Notes: generated from the letters alone by a model not told the origin. A stretch of DNA of 64,000 nt from Chryseosolibacter sp049791675 (GCA_049791675.1 JBARAD010000062.1:30665-94664); one strand, 5' to 3'; positions 42,493-52,129 are shown, numbered from the stretch's first letter. Made by a program: numbers and translations.

Positions 42493-43797
42493 ATGAAACA
42501 GAAACGGAGGGACTTTATCAGGATTGCCGGGCTTACAGGCCTGGGAATGACCGGGGGACTGCAAGGCTTTGCAACCGGCTCCGACATGGTCCCGCAGAAA
42601 CCAGACTTTATGATCCAACATTCAACCGGGAATTCCGACACCCAAAATCTTCTTGCAGGTGAAACCTCTTTGATCGGTCCTTATGGTAAATGGGCCGCCT
42701 CCCTTATTAACAAGGAGTTGCCTTCGCTGTCTTTCAGGCGAAAAACTTTTTCTAACCTGGAGCATTGGAGATCACAGGCAAAAAAGCAGCTTGAGGATCG
42801 GCTTGGAATTCCCAAGCTCGGAGGGATACCGGAAGTCAAGATCAAAAAACAGTACACGTTCGATGGCCTTCACATCGAGGAGCTTCAGTGGCAATTGCCT
42901 TATGGCCCTCCCACGGATGCCCTACTGTTGAAGCCGCAACATGCGAGCGGACCGCTGCCGGGAATTTTAGCCTTCCACGATCACGCGGCAAACAAATATT
43001 TCGGCGCGCGCAAGATCACGCGCACGGGAAATGATCAGCATCCGCTGATGAAGTACCACCAGGAACACTACTATGAAAACACGGCGTGGGCGAATGAAAT
43101 AGCCAAACGCGGATATGTTGTTTTGGTCTCGGATGCATTCCCATTCGCGAGCCGACGTGTGAAGCTCAGCGATGTTCCCGAACATCTCCGGGGCAAGCTG
43201 ACGGATGAGGATCCCGAAAGCCCGGAAAACATTCTCGCATACAACAAGTGGGCTGCTGATCATGAACACATCATGGCGAAGTCATTGTTCAGCGCGGGCA
43301 CCACATGGCCCGGCGTATTCTTTGCAGAGGATCAGAAAGCGCTCGACGTCCTGTGCGCGCGCAAAGATGTTGATGCTTCACGGATCGGATGCGGCGGACT
43401 CTCCGGCGGTGGCATGCGAACGGTATTTATGGGCGGACTTGATCCCAGGATAAAATGCGCCGTATGCGTCGGCTTTATGACCACATGGCAGGATTTGATC
43501 CTCGATAAATCCTTTACGCACACCTGGATGACCTACGTTCCGATGCTGCCCAATGAACTTGACTTTCCGGAAATACTGGGATTGCGCGCACCCCTGGCCA
43601 CCCTCATATTAAATGACGAACACGATAATCTGTACACACTGCCGGAAATGAAAAAAGCAGATGCCATCCTCCGTGAAGTGTATGTAAAAGCAAAAGCGGA
43701 AGATCGTTACGCCTGCTCGTATTATCCGGGACCACACAAATTCGACGTAAAAATGCAGTCAGAGGCATTTAACTGGTTTGACAGATGGCTGAAATGA
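42493..43797 (+). CDS. Tat-exported alpha/beta hydrolase, acetyl-xylan-esterase-like
   Basis: 434 aa. Tat signal KQKRRDFIRIAGLTGLGMTG. The hydrolase body has PGILAFHDHAANKYFGARKI, a nucleophile elbow in IGCGGLSGGGMRTVFMGGLD, the acid in LATLILNDEHDNLYTL and the catalytic His in YYPGPHKFDVKM. It belongs to the same large secreted esterase group as the genes at 15433 and 47707. It probably deacylates an oligosaccharide in the periplasm. It stands alone before the GH109-like gene. Confidence 0.86.
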   Translation: MKQKRRDFIRIAGLTGLGMTGGLQGFATGSDMVPQKPDFMIQHSTGNSDTQNLLAGETSLIGPYGKWAASLINKELPSLSFRRKTFSNLEHWRSQAKKQLEDRLGIPKLGGIPEVKIKKQYTFDGLHIEELQWQLPYGPPTDALLLKPQHASGPLPGILAFHDHAANKYFGARKITRTGNDQHPLMKYHQEHYYENTAWANEIAKRGYVVLVSDAFPFASRRVKLSDVPEHLRGKLTDEDPESPENILAYNKWAADHEHIMAKSLFSAGTTWPGVFFAEDQKALDVLCARKDVDASRIGCGGLSGGGMRTVFMGGLDPRIKCAVCVGFMTTWQDLILDKSFTHTWMTYVPMLPNELDFPEILGLRAPLATLILNDEHDNLYTLPEMKKADAILREVYVKAKAEDRYACSYYPGPHKFDVKMQSEAFNWFDRWLK

Positions 43798-43964
43798 GTT
43801 TTAAGCAGTATGTTTTGCGTTATAAGTGGTACACCTGATCTTTTCCGGGAGAAGACACCGAATACACAAACACTGAACAGTGGAAATGTTAAGCTGATTC
43901 TTTAGTTTTATAGGCTTAATTAAAATCTGACGCATATTAACCAACCAAAAAAACACGCATAAGA

Positions 43965-45392
43965 ATGAAAAGTAATCGCAGGAATTTTTTGAAGGTTTCG
44001 GGATTGGCCGGGATAGGACTGGCGGGAGGAGCCGGGATCATCGAGGGTCATGCAGCCAATACGAATGCCAATGGCAGCAGAGAGAACAGCTTCCTGAAAA
44101 AAGGTAAGCATTTTAATATGAGCGGTTACGCCGCTCCGAAAATAGAGACCGTTCGCATCGGTTTTGTGGGTTTGGGGAGCCGCGGTCCTGGCGCCGTCAG
44201 CCGGATGAGTAAAATCGATGGTGTCGAAATCAAAGCGCTCTGCGATATACGCCCGGAACGTGCCGAGAAAGCAAAGAAGTCGCTTGAAAGCACCAAACAC
44301 CGTCCTGAATTGTACACGGCGGGAGAAAATGACTGGAAGAAAATGTGTGAGCGGACTGATCTCGACCTCATCTACATTACTACTCCGTGGAGCCTGCACG
44401 CTCCCATGGCCGTGTATGCGATGGAGCACGGCAAGCACGCCGTTTCTGAAGTCCCTGCAGCGGTCACCGTTGATGAATGCTGGCAGCTGGTGGAGACCTC
44501 CGAAAGAACAAAGAAGCATTGCATGATTTTGGAAAACTGCTGTTACGACTTCTTCGAGCTCATGACGCTGAACATGGCAAGGCAAGGTTTCTTCGGAGAA
44601 ATCCTTCACGCGGAAGGCGCCTATATCCACCACCTGCTCGACAGTAACTTCGATAAAGACGGCTACTATGATATGTGGCGTCTGAAAGAAAATTTACGGA
44701 ATGGAAGCTTGTATCCTACCCACGGATTGGGACCCATCGCGCAGGTGTTGAACGTCAATCGCGGCGACCGCATGGATTACCTGGTATCAGTGTCCTCGAA
44801 TGATTTCATGATGGGGGCCATGGCCAAAGAACTTGCTGCCAAGGATGAATTTTACAAGCCATATGCCAACAAGACTTTCCGCGGTAATATGAACACGACC
44901 ATCATCAAGACAGTGAACGGAAAAACAATGATGGTACAGCACGACGTTACTTCTCCGCGACCTTATTCACGCATTCATCTGGTGAGCGGAACAAAGGGCA
45001 CCGCGTTGAAATATCCTCAACCCGCGATCTCCAAGGGTCATGACGGTTGGGTCAGCCAGGAGGAATTCAAAGCGCTGGAAGCAAAATATGCGCCGCCGAT
45101 CGTCACCCGTGTCGGTGAAATGGCAAAGCAGATCGGTGGTCATGGCGGAATGGATTTCCTCATGGACTGGCGATTGATTGACTGCCTGCGAAACGGAATA
45201 GCCCTGGATATGGATGTTTATGATGCGGCTGCGTGGAGCGCCATCGCGCCGTTGACTGAAACCTCCGTGGCAAACCGCGGAAGATCCGTTGACATCCCTG
45301 ACTTTACGTCCGGCTCCTGGAAAACCAATAGCCCTGTCGATGTAACGCTCTCAAAAGGCGGCAACACGAAGGTATTGCTCAGCGCGCGCTGA
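43965..45392 (+). CDS. GH109-like Gfo/Idh/MocA family protein (alpha-N-acetylgalactosaminidase candidate)
   Basis: 475 aa. Tat signal KSNRRNFLKVSGLAGIGLAG. The Rossmann NAD site reads IGFVGLGSRGPGAVSRM. Later blocks are diagnostic of GH109: ITTPWSLHAPMAVYAMEHGK, HAVSEVPAAVTVDECW, EGAYIHHLLDSN and NGSLYPTHGLGPIAQVLNVN. GH109 enzymes cleave alpha-N-acetylgalactosamine with a bound, recycled NAD. Presence of NagB and a sulfatase nearby fits amino-sugar glycan use. A strong terminator follows at 45417, so the gene is a unit of its own. The exact substrate is not proven. Confidence 0.84.
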   Translation: MKSNRRNFLKVSGLAGIGLAGGAGIIEGHAANTNANGSRENSFLKKGKHFNMSGYAAPKIETVRIGFVGLGSRGPGAVSRMSKIDGVEIKALCDIRPERAEKAKKSLESTKHRPELYTAGENDWKKMCERTDLDLIYITTPWSLHAPMAVYAMEHGKHAVSEVPAAVTVDECWQLVETSERTKKHCMILENCCYDFFELMTLNMARQGFFGEILHAEGAYIHHLLDSNFDKDGYYDMWRLKENLRNGSLYPTHGLGPIAQVLNVNRGDRMDYLVSVSSNDFMMGAMAKELAAKDEFYKPYANKTFRGNMNTTIIKTVNGKTMMVQHDVTSPRPYSRIHLVSGTKGTALKYPQPAISKGHDGWVSQEEFKALEAKYAPPIVTRVGEMAKQIGGHGGMDFLMDWRLIDCLRNGIALDMDVYDAAAWSAIAPLTETSVANRGRSVDIPDFTSGSWKTNSPVDVTLSKGGNTKVLLSAR

Positions 45393-45416
45393 GTCGGGAT
45401 TCATACAATTCCACTG

Positions 45417-45457
45417 AAGGTTAAGCTTACTGTTTTGTTAAGCTTAACCTTTTTTTT
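45417..45457 (+). terminator. Rho-independent terminator after the GH109-like gene
   Basis: A perfect 13-bp stem (AAGGTTAAGCTTA, 45417-45429, with its complement at 45439-45451) has a 9-base loop and is followed by a run of eight T. The remainder of 45458-45658 has no gene; TAACTTTC near 45595 is a possible -7 box for the next gene. Confidence 0.88.
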
Positions 45458-45658
45458 CAGGCATACATCCCACCATGCTTCAGGCACACGTGAGCTTCCA
45501 CCGCATCCACGACAATCCGATTCACCAGAAACATCCCTGACCATTCATGCCGCGGATGGATTGCAACAATGCCGTGATCCTCCGCCGTTATTATAACTTT
45601 CAGTTTGATATTAACCCGCCCGTCCCTATATTAATTCCGAAACCAACTCCCGCATTTA

Positions 45659-46720
45659 ATGATGCAGACACTATTCAGAATCATCGGCTTCCTTTCTTTC
45701 GCGTTGTCGCTGTCCTGCAGTCCTTCCCCCCAGAAACAGTTGGAGGATGAGCAGGCTTTGTCTGTCGAATTTGTCGAGCAAGCTGCCCAAAAAAAGATTG
45801 ATGTGCTCGTCGATGGAAAACTCTTTACCGCTTACCGATGGCCCGATGATGTTTATAAGCCGATCCTTTACCCCTTGATATCGTCCGGCGGAACCACCGT
45901 TACCCGCGGGTTCCCGCTTGAACCGCGTGAAGGAGAACGCAATGACCACAGGCACCAGGTTGGAAACTGGCTGAATTACGGAAATGTAAATGAATTCGAT
46001 TTCTGGGGAAACGGCCATTCGGGAGAGCGATCAGCCAATGGCGGAGAAATCAAACACGTCTCCGTCGAGAAATTGGAGGGTGGCGCGGGTGAAGGGGTAA
46101 TGATCACCAGCGCGCACTGGACAGATCCTTCGGGCAAGCAATTATTGTCGGAAAGAACTGAATTTCATTTCATCGCAAAGGATTCCCTCCGCATCATTGA
46201 CCGCATCACAACCCTGACTGCCGCCAGCGGAACGGTGCACTTCAAGGACACGAAAGAAGGCATGTTCGGGATCCGTGTGGCCCGCGCGCTGGAATTACCT
46301 TCCGAAGAGGAGGTTACCGTGATCGAAAAGGCGGGCGCTTCATCGGTGGTCAGGACATCCAACGGTTCGGTTACTGGAAATTACAGGAGCAGCGAAGGGA
46401 TCACCGGCGAAAAAGTCTGGAGTACCCGTGCGAAATGGATGAACCTCTTCGGCACAGTAGGAGGTGAGAATATTTCCCTTGTGGTATGCGATCATCCGGA
46501 TAACATCAACTACCCGACGTACTGGCACGCCAGGGGCTACGGACTCTTTTCTGCAAATCCCCTGGGCGTAAAGGATTTTACAGGAGGTAAGGAGGAATTA
46601 AATTATTCCCTTGCGCCGGGCAAGTCACTAACCTTCCGCTACAGGATCATGATCGCATCAGGGCATCTGACGGATGGTGAGATCAACGCGCAGGCGGATG
46701 ACTTCGCAAGAAAATATTAA
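45659..46720 (+). CDS. DUF6807 (PmoA-like) secreted protein
   Basis: 353 aa lipoprotein or Sec-exported (GFLSFALSLSCSPS, lipobox Cys). The family signature is LYPLISSGGTTVTRGFPLEP followed by HRHQVGNWLNYGNVNEFDFW, in which the His pair lies. DUF6807 proteins (named from a similarity to methane monooxygenase accessory PmoA) are usual in sugar clusters of Bacteroidota and Planctomycetes; their biochemical role is not settled. It begins a plus-strand series through 50722 with gaps of about 75, 23 and 91 bp, likely one operon. Confidence 0.83.
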   Translation: MMQTLFRIIGFLSFALSLSCSPSPQKQLEDEQALSVEFVEQAAQKKIDVLVDGKLFTAYRWPDDVYKPILYPLISSGGTTVTRGFPLEPREGERNDHRHQVGNWLNYGNVNEFDFWGNGHSGERSANGGEIKHVSVEKLEGGAGEGVMITSAHWTDPSGKQLLSERTEFHFIAKDSLRIIDRITTLTAASGTVHFKDTKEGMFGIRVARALELPSEEEVTVIEKAGASSVVRTSNGSVTGNYRSSEGITGEKVWSTRAKWMNLFGTVGGENISLVVCDHPDNINYPTYWHARGYGLFSANPLGVKDFTGGKEELNYSLAPGKSLTFRYRIMIASGHLTDGEINAQADDFARKY

Positions 46721-46795
46721 GGGCATAACGACAGACCTATCCGGGAACACCCGAAACGATCATACCCATTTTGAAAACCATAGATCAACAATTCG

Positions 46796-47683
46796 ATGAC
46801 GAACAGAAGAGATTTTATTAAAGGCATATCGCTCACAGGCCTCGCCACCATGGCGCTGCCGACCGAAGAAGTTCTTGCGATGATCAGAAAACGTTCAAAA
46901 ATGAAACCCGGTCTCGTGACGTATCTGTGGGGAAAGGACTGGGATGTTCCGACGATCATTCAGAATTGTGAAAAAAGCAACCTTCTGGGCGTCGAACTTC
47001 GCACGGAACACAAGCACGGTGTGGAACCAACGCTCACTGCTGCGCAACGCAGGGAAGTGAAAGCGCGCTTTGACAACAGCAATGTTGAATTCATCGGTTA
47101 CGGTTCCAACGTTGAATTTGACAGTCCCGATCCGGCCATCCTGAAAAAGAACATGGACCTTGCGAAAGAACTGATCAAACTCACGCATGACGTAGGCGGC
47201 AGTGGCGTAAAAGTGAAGCCCAATAAATTTCATGAAGGGGTACCGCATGAAAAGACTATTGAACAAATCGGAAAATCATTGAATGAGATCGGCAAATTCG
47301 GCAAGGAGTATGGACAGCTGATCCGGCTGGAAGTACATGGAAAGGAGACGCAGGAACTTCCCAATATCAAGGCGATCATGGATGTTGCAGATCATCCCAA
47401 CGTAGCCATATGCTGGAACTGCAATCCAACAGATCTGGCAGGCCAGGGGCTTGAATATAATTTCAACCTCGTCAAAGACCGTTTGGGTGATACCATTCAC
47501 GTACATGAGATGGACAACGATGCGTATCCATGGCAGCAGCTCATGAGCCTTCTGGTAAAGGCGGATTATTCAGAATGGATCCTTTGGGAGTGCAGTTCCA
47601 ATCCGGAAAACAAGGTTGAAGCCATGACAACGAACCGCAAGATCTGGGAAAAACTCGTGGCCAGTGCGGGTGCCAAACGCTGA
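46796..47683 (+). CDS. Tat-exported sugar phosphate isomerase/epimerase-like TIM barrel
   Basis: 295 aa. Tat-type leader MTNRRDFIKGISLTGLA. The AP-endonuclease-2/xylose-isomerase TIM barrel (PF01261) is seen in LLGVELRTEHKHGVEPTL, GGSGVKVKPNKFHEG, IRLEVHGKETQELP, VAICWNCNPTDL and DRLGDTIHVHEMDND. Glu, His and Asp residues in these strands match metal ligands. The exported form suggests it works on a free sugar or keto-sugar in the periplasm rather than a phosphorylated one. It lies 23 bp before the large two-domain hydrolase. Confidence 0.85.
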   Translation: MTNRRDFIKGISLTGLATMALPTEEVLAMIRKRSKMKPGLVTYLWGKDWDVPTIIQNCEKSNLLGVELRTEHKHGVEPTLTAAQRREVKARFDNSNVEFIGYGSNVEFDSPDPAILKKNMDLAKELIKLTHDVGGSGVKVKPNKFHEGVPHEKTIEQIGKSLNEIGKFGKEYGQLIRLEVHGKETQELPNIKAIMDVADHPNVAICWNCNPTDLAGQGLEYNFNLVKDRLGDTIHVHEMDNDAYPWQQLMSLLVKADYSEWILWECSSNPENKVEAMTTNRKIWEKLVASAGAKR

Positions 47684-47706
47684 CATCAACCCTTTAAAAC
47701 ATACCC

Positions 47707-49893
47707 ATGCGGCAATTCACTGTTTTCGCCAGTATCCACCTTGCGTTTTTTCTGATCATATCCTTCGCTACCACAAACGCCATCGCACAAGACGATCTGA
47801 ACGTCATTGGCGGAGAAAATCAGTGGCTTCATTATACGGATGCATCCAATGCCCTGTATCACCACCTGGCAGATGAAGCGTACATGCACCTGGAGAAACG
47901 GAGAAAAACCATTGCTTCATACAGTTCGTTGCGCGACTGGCAGGAAAGACAACAATGGATCAGGCAAACCCTTTTGGATGCAGTGGGACCTTTTCCAGAA
48001 AAAAATCCCTTACACGCGAAAGTGTTGCGGGTAGTTGAAAAGGAGACTTACCGGGTGGAACATATCGTCTATGAATCTCAGCCAAAGTTTTTTGTTACCG
48101 CATCGCTCTTCATTCCCGGGACACCCGGAAGAAGAGACAAGGCGCCCGCAGTCATTTACTGCAGCGGACATTCAGACAATGGCTATCGCAGCAAAGTATA
48201 CCAGCACGTCATCCTCAATCTTGTCAAGAAGGGTTTCATCGTACTTGCATTCGACCCGGTCGGTCAGGGAGAGAGACTTGAATACTACGATGCCGACAAG
48301 AAAAAATCCATAGTAGGCGGACCTACCTCCGAGCATTCTTATCCGGGCACCCAGGCGTTCATCACCGGAAGTTCGCAAGCGCGTCACATGATCTGGGATG
48401 GCATCAGGGCGGTGGATTATCTCCTGACACGGAGGGAAGTGGATCCTTCGCGCATCGGAATAACCGGGCGCTCCGGAGGCGGAACACAAGCATCGCACAT
48501 CGCAGCCTTCGACGAACGCATTCACGCTGCGGCGCCGGAAAATTATATCACCAATTTCACCAGGCTTTTGCAATCGATCGGGCCGCAGGATGCCGAACAA
48601 AATTTCTTTCATGGCATCAGCAAGGGAACAGACCACGGTGACCTTTTGCTGGTTCGCGCCCCCAAACCCACCCTGATGATCACGACAACCCGCGATATGT
48701 TCAGCATCCAGGGCGCACGTGAAACTGCCCGGGAAGTTTCAGGTATCTATCAGGCCTATGGCGCAGAAGGTAATTTCGCCATGGTGGAGGATGATGCGCC
48801 GCACGCCTCCACGAAAAAAAACCGTGAATCGCTGTATGCCTTTTTTCAAAAACACCTCCGCAATCCCGGCAGGCCCGACGATGAAGAGGTCGCACTTTTA
48901 AGCGACGAAGAGATCAGGGTTACTGGCACCGGCCAGGTTGCAACTTCACTGGGCGGTGCGACAGTGTTCAGTCTGAACGAAAGGGAGTCACAAAAAGCGC
49001 TCGACGCCCTGCATCAGGCGCGGAAAAATCTTTCGTCGCATCTGCCTGCCGTACTGTCCGCGGCGAAAATCAGTTCGGGATTCAGGGAAGGTCAGTCCAC
49101 CGCCGAACCGGTCTTTACAGGCAGGATACAACGGGAAGGATATGCGATTGAAAAATATTTCCTGAAAGGCGAAGGCGATTACGTCATTCCTTACCTTCTG
49201 ATGGTTCCCTCACAGCCAAACAGGAAAACGATACTGTACCTTCATCCCGAAGGGAAAGCAGCAGAAGCTTCAGCAAAGGGAGAAATCGAATGGTTCGTCA
49301 ACAATGGTTTCACCGTACTGGCACCCGACCTCCCGGGCGTCGGCGAATTGGGTTCGGGCGATTTCAAGGGAGATGCATTTATCGGGGGCGTATCGCACAA
49401 CATTTGGTATACCGCCACTTTGATTGGAAGAAGCATTGTCGGACTTCAGGCGGGTGATATTGCCCGGCTCATTGGCGTACTGGAAAAAAATAAAGAACAA
49501 GGAGAAATATATGGCGTGGCAAGAAAGGAAATGACACCGGTATTGTTACATGCTGCAGCATTCATTCCCGCCATTCAACGCATCGCGCTCATTGAGCCTT
49601 TGACCTCATATCGCTCACTGGTCATGAATCGTTTTTATCATTCGCCCTTTATTACCACCGCCGTTCCCGGAGCCCTGAGAACCTACGATCTTCCGGACCT
49701 TGCCGCCAGTCTCGCGCCGCGCAAACTGCTGATAGCAGGCGTAACAGAAACAAAAGGTGAAACGGAAATTGCCGGAGGAGATCTTGACCCGGTTAAAAAG
49801 GCCTATGCGGAAAAGATCATGGAAGAAGAACTAACCATTTCTGCATCCCTTCCCTCCACTTTGGACGAATTATTTATGCCGTGGATAAAATAA
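47707..49893 (+). CDS. Two-domain secreted alpha/beta hydrolase (acetyl-xylan-esterase family)
   Basis: 728 aa with a Sec signal (SIHLAFFLIISFATTNAIAQ). Domain 1 (about 60-400) has APAVIYCSGHSDNGY, VLAFDPVGQGERLEYYD and the nucleophile elbow GITGRSGGGTQASHIAAFDE. Its catalytic His is in MVEDDAPHASTKKN. Domain 2 (about 460-728) repeats the fold: KTILYLHPEGKAAEASAKGE, VLAPDLPGVGELGSGDF. At the place of the serine it reads IYGVARKEMTPVLLHAAAF, with no Ser, so the second domain is probably structural or binding. It likely deacylates a branched oligosaccharide. Same family as the genes at 15433 and 42493. Confidence 0.86.
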   Translation: MRQFTVFASIHLAFFLIISFATTNAIAQDDLNVIGGENQWLHYTDASNALYHHLADEAYMHLEKRRKTIASYSSLRDWQERQQWIRQTLLDAVGPFPEKNPLHAKVLRVVEKETYRVEHIVYESQPKFFVTASLFIPGTPGRRDKAPAVIYCSGHSDNGYRSKVYQHVILNLVKKGFIVLAFDPVGQGERLEYYDADKKKSIVGGPTSEHSYPGTQAFITGSSQARHMIWDGIRAVDYLLTRREVDPSRIGITGRSGGGTQASHIAAFDERIHAAAPENYITNFTRLLQSIGPQDAEQNFFHGISKGTDHGDLLLVRAPKPTLMITTTRDMFSIQGARETAREVSGIYQAYGAEGNFAMVEDDAPHASTKKNRESLYAFFQKHLRNPGRPDDEEVALLSDEEIRVTGTGQVATSLGGATVFSLNERESQKALDALHQARKNLSSHLPAVLSAAKISSGFREGQSTAEPVFTGRIQREGYAIEKYFLKGEGDYVIPYLLMVPSQPNRKTILYLHPEGKAAEASAKGEIEWFVNNGFTVLAPDLPGVGELGSGDFKGDAFIGGVSHNIWYTATLIGRSIVGLQAGDIARLIGVLEKNKEQGEIYGVARKEMTPVLLHAAAFIPAIQRIALIEPLTSYRSLVMNRFYHSPFITTAVPGALRTYDLPDLAASLAPRKLLIAGVTETKGETEIAGGDLDPVKKAYAEKIMEEELTISASLPSTLDELFMPWIK

Positions 49894-49919
49894 TCCGGCG
49901 CTGGGCCCCCGGCGATTAC

Positions 49920-49927
49920 TATATTTG
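49920..49927 (+). promoter_or_regulatory. TAnnTTTG promoter box before nagB
   Basis: TATATTTG is an exact -7 match, 58 bp before ATG 49985. No clear -33 element lies upstream. It suggests nagB may have its own promoter besides any operon read-through. Confidence 0.4.
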
Positions 49928-49984
49928 CCCTCGAACGAAAAGCATCACTATTTAATCAAAGGCGATTGATAGCCGTATTTGCAA

Positions 49985-50722
49985 ATGAAGATCGACATCC
50001 AAAGTAATCCTGCAGCACTCGGACAGACGGCAGGCCGTGTGGCCGGCAAATTGATTCGCACAGCAATAGAAGAAAAAGGAGGGGCAAACATCATCCTGGC
50101 TACCGGCACCAGTCAGTTTGAAACTTTAAATCAATTGATCCGGGAGGAGAACATTGACTGGAGCAAAGTGGTCATGTTTCATCTCGACGAGTATATCGGC
50201 ATCCCGGAAACACATCCCGCAAGTTTCCGCAAATATTTAAAAGAAAGGTTTCTTGCAAAAGTGCCCGCGCTGAAAGCCGCGCATCTGATCAACGGTGAAA
50301 CCAACCCTGAGGCTGAATGCGTGTGGCTCGGTGACCTGATCACACAACATCCCATCGATGTCGCCCTGGTTGGAATTGGAGAAAACGGACACCTGGCATT
50401 CAATGATCCTCCGGCTGATTTTGATACGGAGGAACCTTATATTATCGTTGACCTGGATGACGCTTGCCGCAAACAACAATATGGAGAAGGTTGGTTCAAA
50501 ACTGTGGACGACGTACCGAAGCAGGCGATCAGTATGTCAGTGAAACAGATCTTGAAATCAAAGCACATCATTTGTTCTGTCCCGGATGCCAGAAAAGCCC
50601 CGGCTGTTAAAAACAGCGTCGAGCAAACAGTCAGTAACCTGTTTCCTGCCAGCGTTTTGCAGCAACACGAAAGTTGTACTTTGTTCCTGGACAAAGCGTC
50701 GGCGGCGTTACTTTCGAAGTAG
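49985..50722 (+). CDS. nagB: Glucosamine-6-phosphate deaminase
   Basis: 245 aa, ATG 49985 (a TTG two codons earlier is less likely). Converts glucosamine-6-phosphate to fructose-6-phosphate and ammonia. Family marks: ANIILATGTSQFETLNQLIR, VVMFHLDEYIGIPETHPASF with the catalytic Asp, and VALVGIGENGHLAFNDPPAD with the His. It is slightly shorter than E. coli NagB (266) and lacks the allosteric C-terminal extension. Located at the end of the amino-sugar cluster, it would feed released GlcN or converted GalN into glycolysis. No NagA deacetylase or kinase is seen in the window. Confidence 0.9.
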   Translation: MKIDIQSNPAALGQTAGRVAGKLIRTAIEEKGGANIILATGTSQFETLNQLIREENIDWSKVVMFHLDEYIGIPETHPASFRKYLKERFLAKVPALKAAHLINGETNPEAECVWLGDLITQHPIDVALVGIGENGHLAFNDPPADFDTEEPYIIVDLDDACRKQQYGEGWFKTVDDVPKQAISMSVKQILKSKHIICSVPDARKAPAVKNSVEQTVSNLFPASVLQQHESCTLFLDKASAALLSK

Positions 50723-50766
50723 TGCGACCTGGCGAATTCGTCGGCATGTATAATTTATTCTGAGCG

Positions 50767-51438
50767 ATGGACAAACCTGACGAACTCAAGGTTTTCATTT
50801 CCGACCGCGAATCTTTTTGCGCGGAATGTCATGAAAATCTCGGGACTCATGCCTGGATAACTTTAACGCGCGCCAAAGGAGCACTCTGCCTGGCCTGTGC
50901 TGACCTCGATCATCTTGAATTTTTACCGCCGGGCGACAGGGCATTGACGCTGAGGGCAAAAAAGTATTCGTCGCTTTATGCAGTTGTTCTTAAATGGAGC
51001 AGGAGAAGGAAACGGTATGAACGGCAGGGGCTACTGGTCGAAGAAGAAGCCATCGAAAAAGCAGAGGCCGAATGTTTGAAGGATGCTGATGTCAGAGCGC
51101 GCAGAAGAACGCGGGAAGCTGAACGGCGGGAATATGAGGACGCGGAATATATCGGCATGTTCACCCGGCGGATCCGTGAAGTCTTTAAGAATTGCCCGGC
51201 GGGGAAGGAAAAGGTCATTGCACACCATGCCTGCAAAAAGTATAGCGGCAGGGTTGGCCGGTCCGCTTCCGCAAAATCATTGGATAGCAAAGCTGTTACC
51301 CTTGCCGTTGCAGCCCACATCCGGCACCGGATGACAAACTATGACGATCTGCTTCTCAGCGGAGCGGCGCGATCTGCCGCAAGGGAATCTGTTTACGGCC
51401 AGGTACAGGAAATACTTGAAAGGTGGAGAGGAGCCTAA
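50767..51438 (+). CDS. DUF2293 domain-containing protein
   Basis: 223 aa, cytoplasmic, very basic and Arg-rich. The N terminus has a zinc-ribbon-like set of Cys pairs (CAECHENLGTHAWI, LCLACADLDH). The C-terminal DUF2293 (about 135-220) reads YIGMFTRRIREVFKNCP, PAGKEKVIAHHACKKYSGRV and AVAAHIRHRMTNYDDLL. The family is of unknown function; the basic character suggests nucleic-acid binding. It lies 44 bp after nagB but is unrelated in function, so shared transcription may be accidental. Confidence 0.85.
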   Translation: MDKPDELKVFISDRESFCAECHENLGTHAWITLTRAKGALCLACADLDHLEFLPPGDRALTLRAKKYSSLYAVVLKWSRRRKRYERQGLLVEEEAIEKAEAECLKDADVRARRRTREAERREYEDAEYIGMFTRRIREVFKNCPAGKEKVIAHHACKKYSGRVGRSASAKSLDSKAVTLAVAAHIRHRMTNYDDLLLSGAARSAARESVYGQVQEILERWRGA

Positions 51439-51466
51439 CCGGGCTGCTCCTCCCCATATTCTGACC

Positions 51467-51976
51467 TTACCGCTCCCAGAACGGGGGCGGTGTAATGCCC
51501 AGCGACCGTAAATAGACATATCCCTGGCCACGGTGATGAATCTCATTATCAACAAGGTAAAGGACTGACCAATACACGGGTCCCTCCCACTGGCCGAATA
51601 ATTTCACCACCTCCCGGAAGCGCTCGGGTGCAATAAGCGGCCACAATGAATTGATCTGCTCCGTGGCCCGATCCCATAGTTTCAGAAGTTCTTCACGATT
51701 CGCCGGCGTCGGGAAGTTTTTTTCAACTTCATCCCAGGACTGCCATTCGCCCACAACGATCCCGCGAAGGCTGGGCGCCCCCATCCGCACCATCTCCATG
51801 GCCAGTTCGGCAAAAGGCCGCATACCCCCGACCGAATAAGTGAATAGCTTATCTTCAGGAAACGCCGCTATCATCTTGCGGGTAAGCCGCCGGTGACCCT
51901 GCCAGTGCGCCAGCATGGCGTCAGGCGTGATGAACGTCGCTTGCTGGGTTAGTGGTTCCATTGTTTTGTTTTCCAT
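51467..51976 (-). CDS. DinB-family protein (four-helix metal-dependent hydrolase-like)
   Basis: 169 aa. DinB/YfiT fold: MLAHWQGHRRLTRKMIAAFP opens with the first metal His; RPFAELAMEMVRMGAPSLRG has the middle helix, and YLVDNEIHHRGQGYVYLRSL provides the typical HHRGQ with two His. The family includes thiol transferases and unknown stress proteins. It is a single gene convergent with DUF2293 (28 bp between stops). A role in damage response is not proven. Confidence 0.88.
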   Translation of the reverse strand: MENKTMEPLTQQATFITPDAMLAHWQGHRRLTRKMIAAFPEDKLFTYSVGGMRPFAELAMEMVRMGAPSLRGIVVGEWQSWDEVEKNFPTPANREELLKLWDRATEQINSLWPLIAPERFREVVKLFGQWEGPVYWSVLYLVDNEIHHRGQGYVYLRSLGITPPPFWER

Positions 51977-52129
51977 ATATGCGAAGTTTATGTGTTGAGA
52001 TTGCTTCGGACAAAGGAAATATCGGACAGTGTCAACCCTATGTCAGGATGGTCTTAAAAGATTCCAATTTTTTACTTCCGCTCATAAATTGAAAACATTC
52101 TGTCAAAGTGCATAAACAACAAAAAACAA

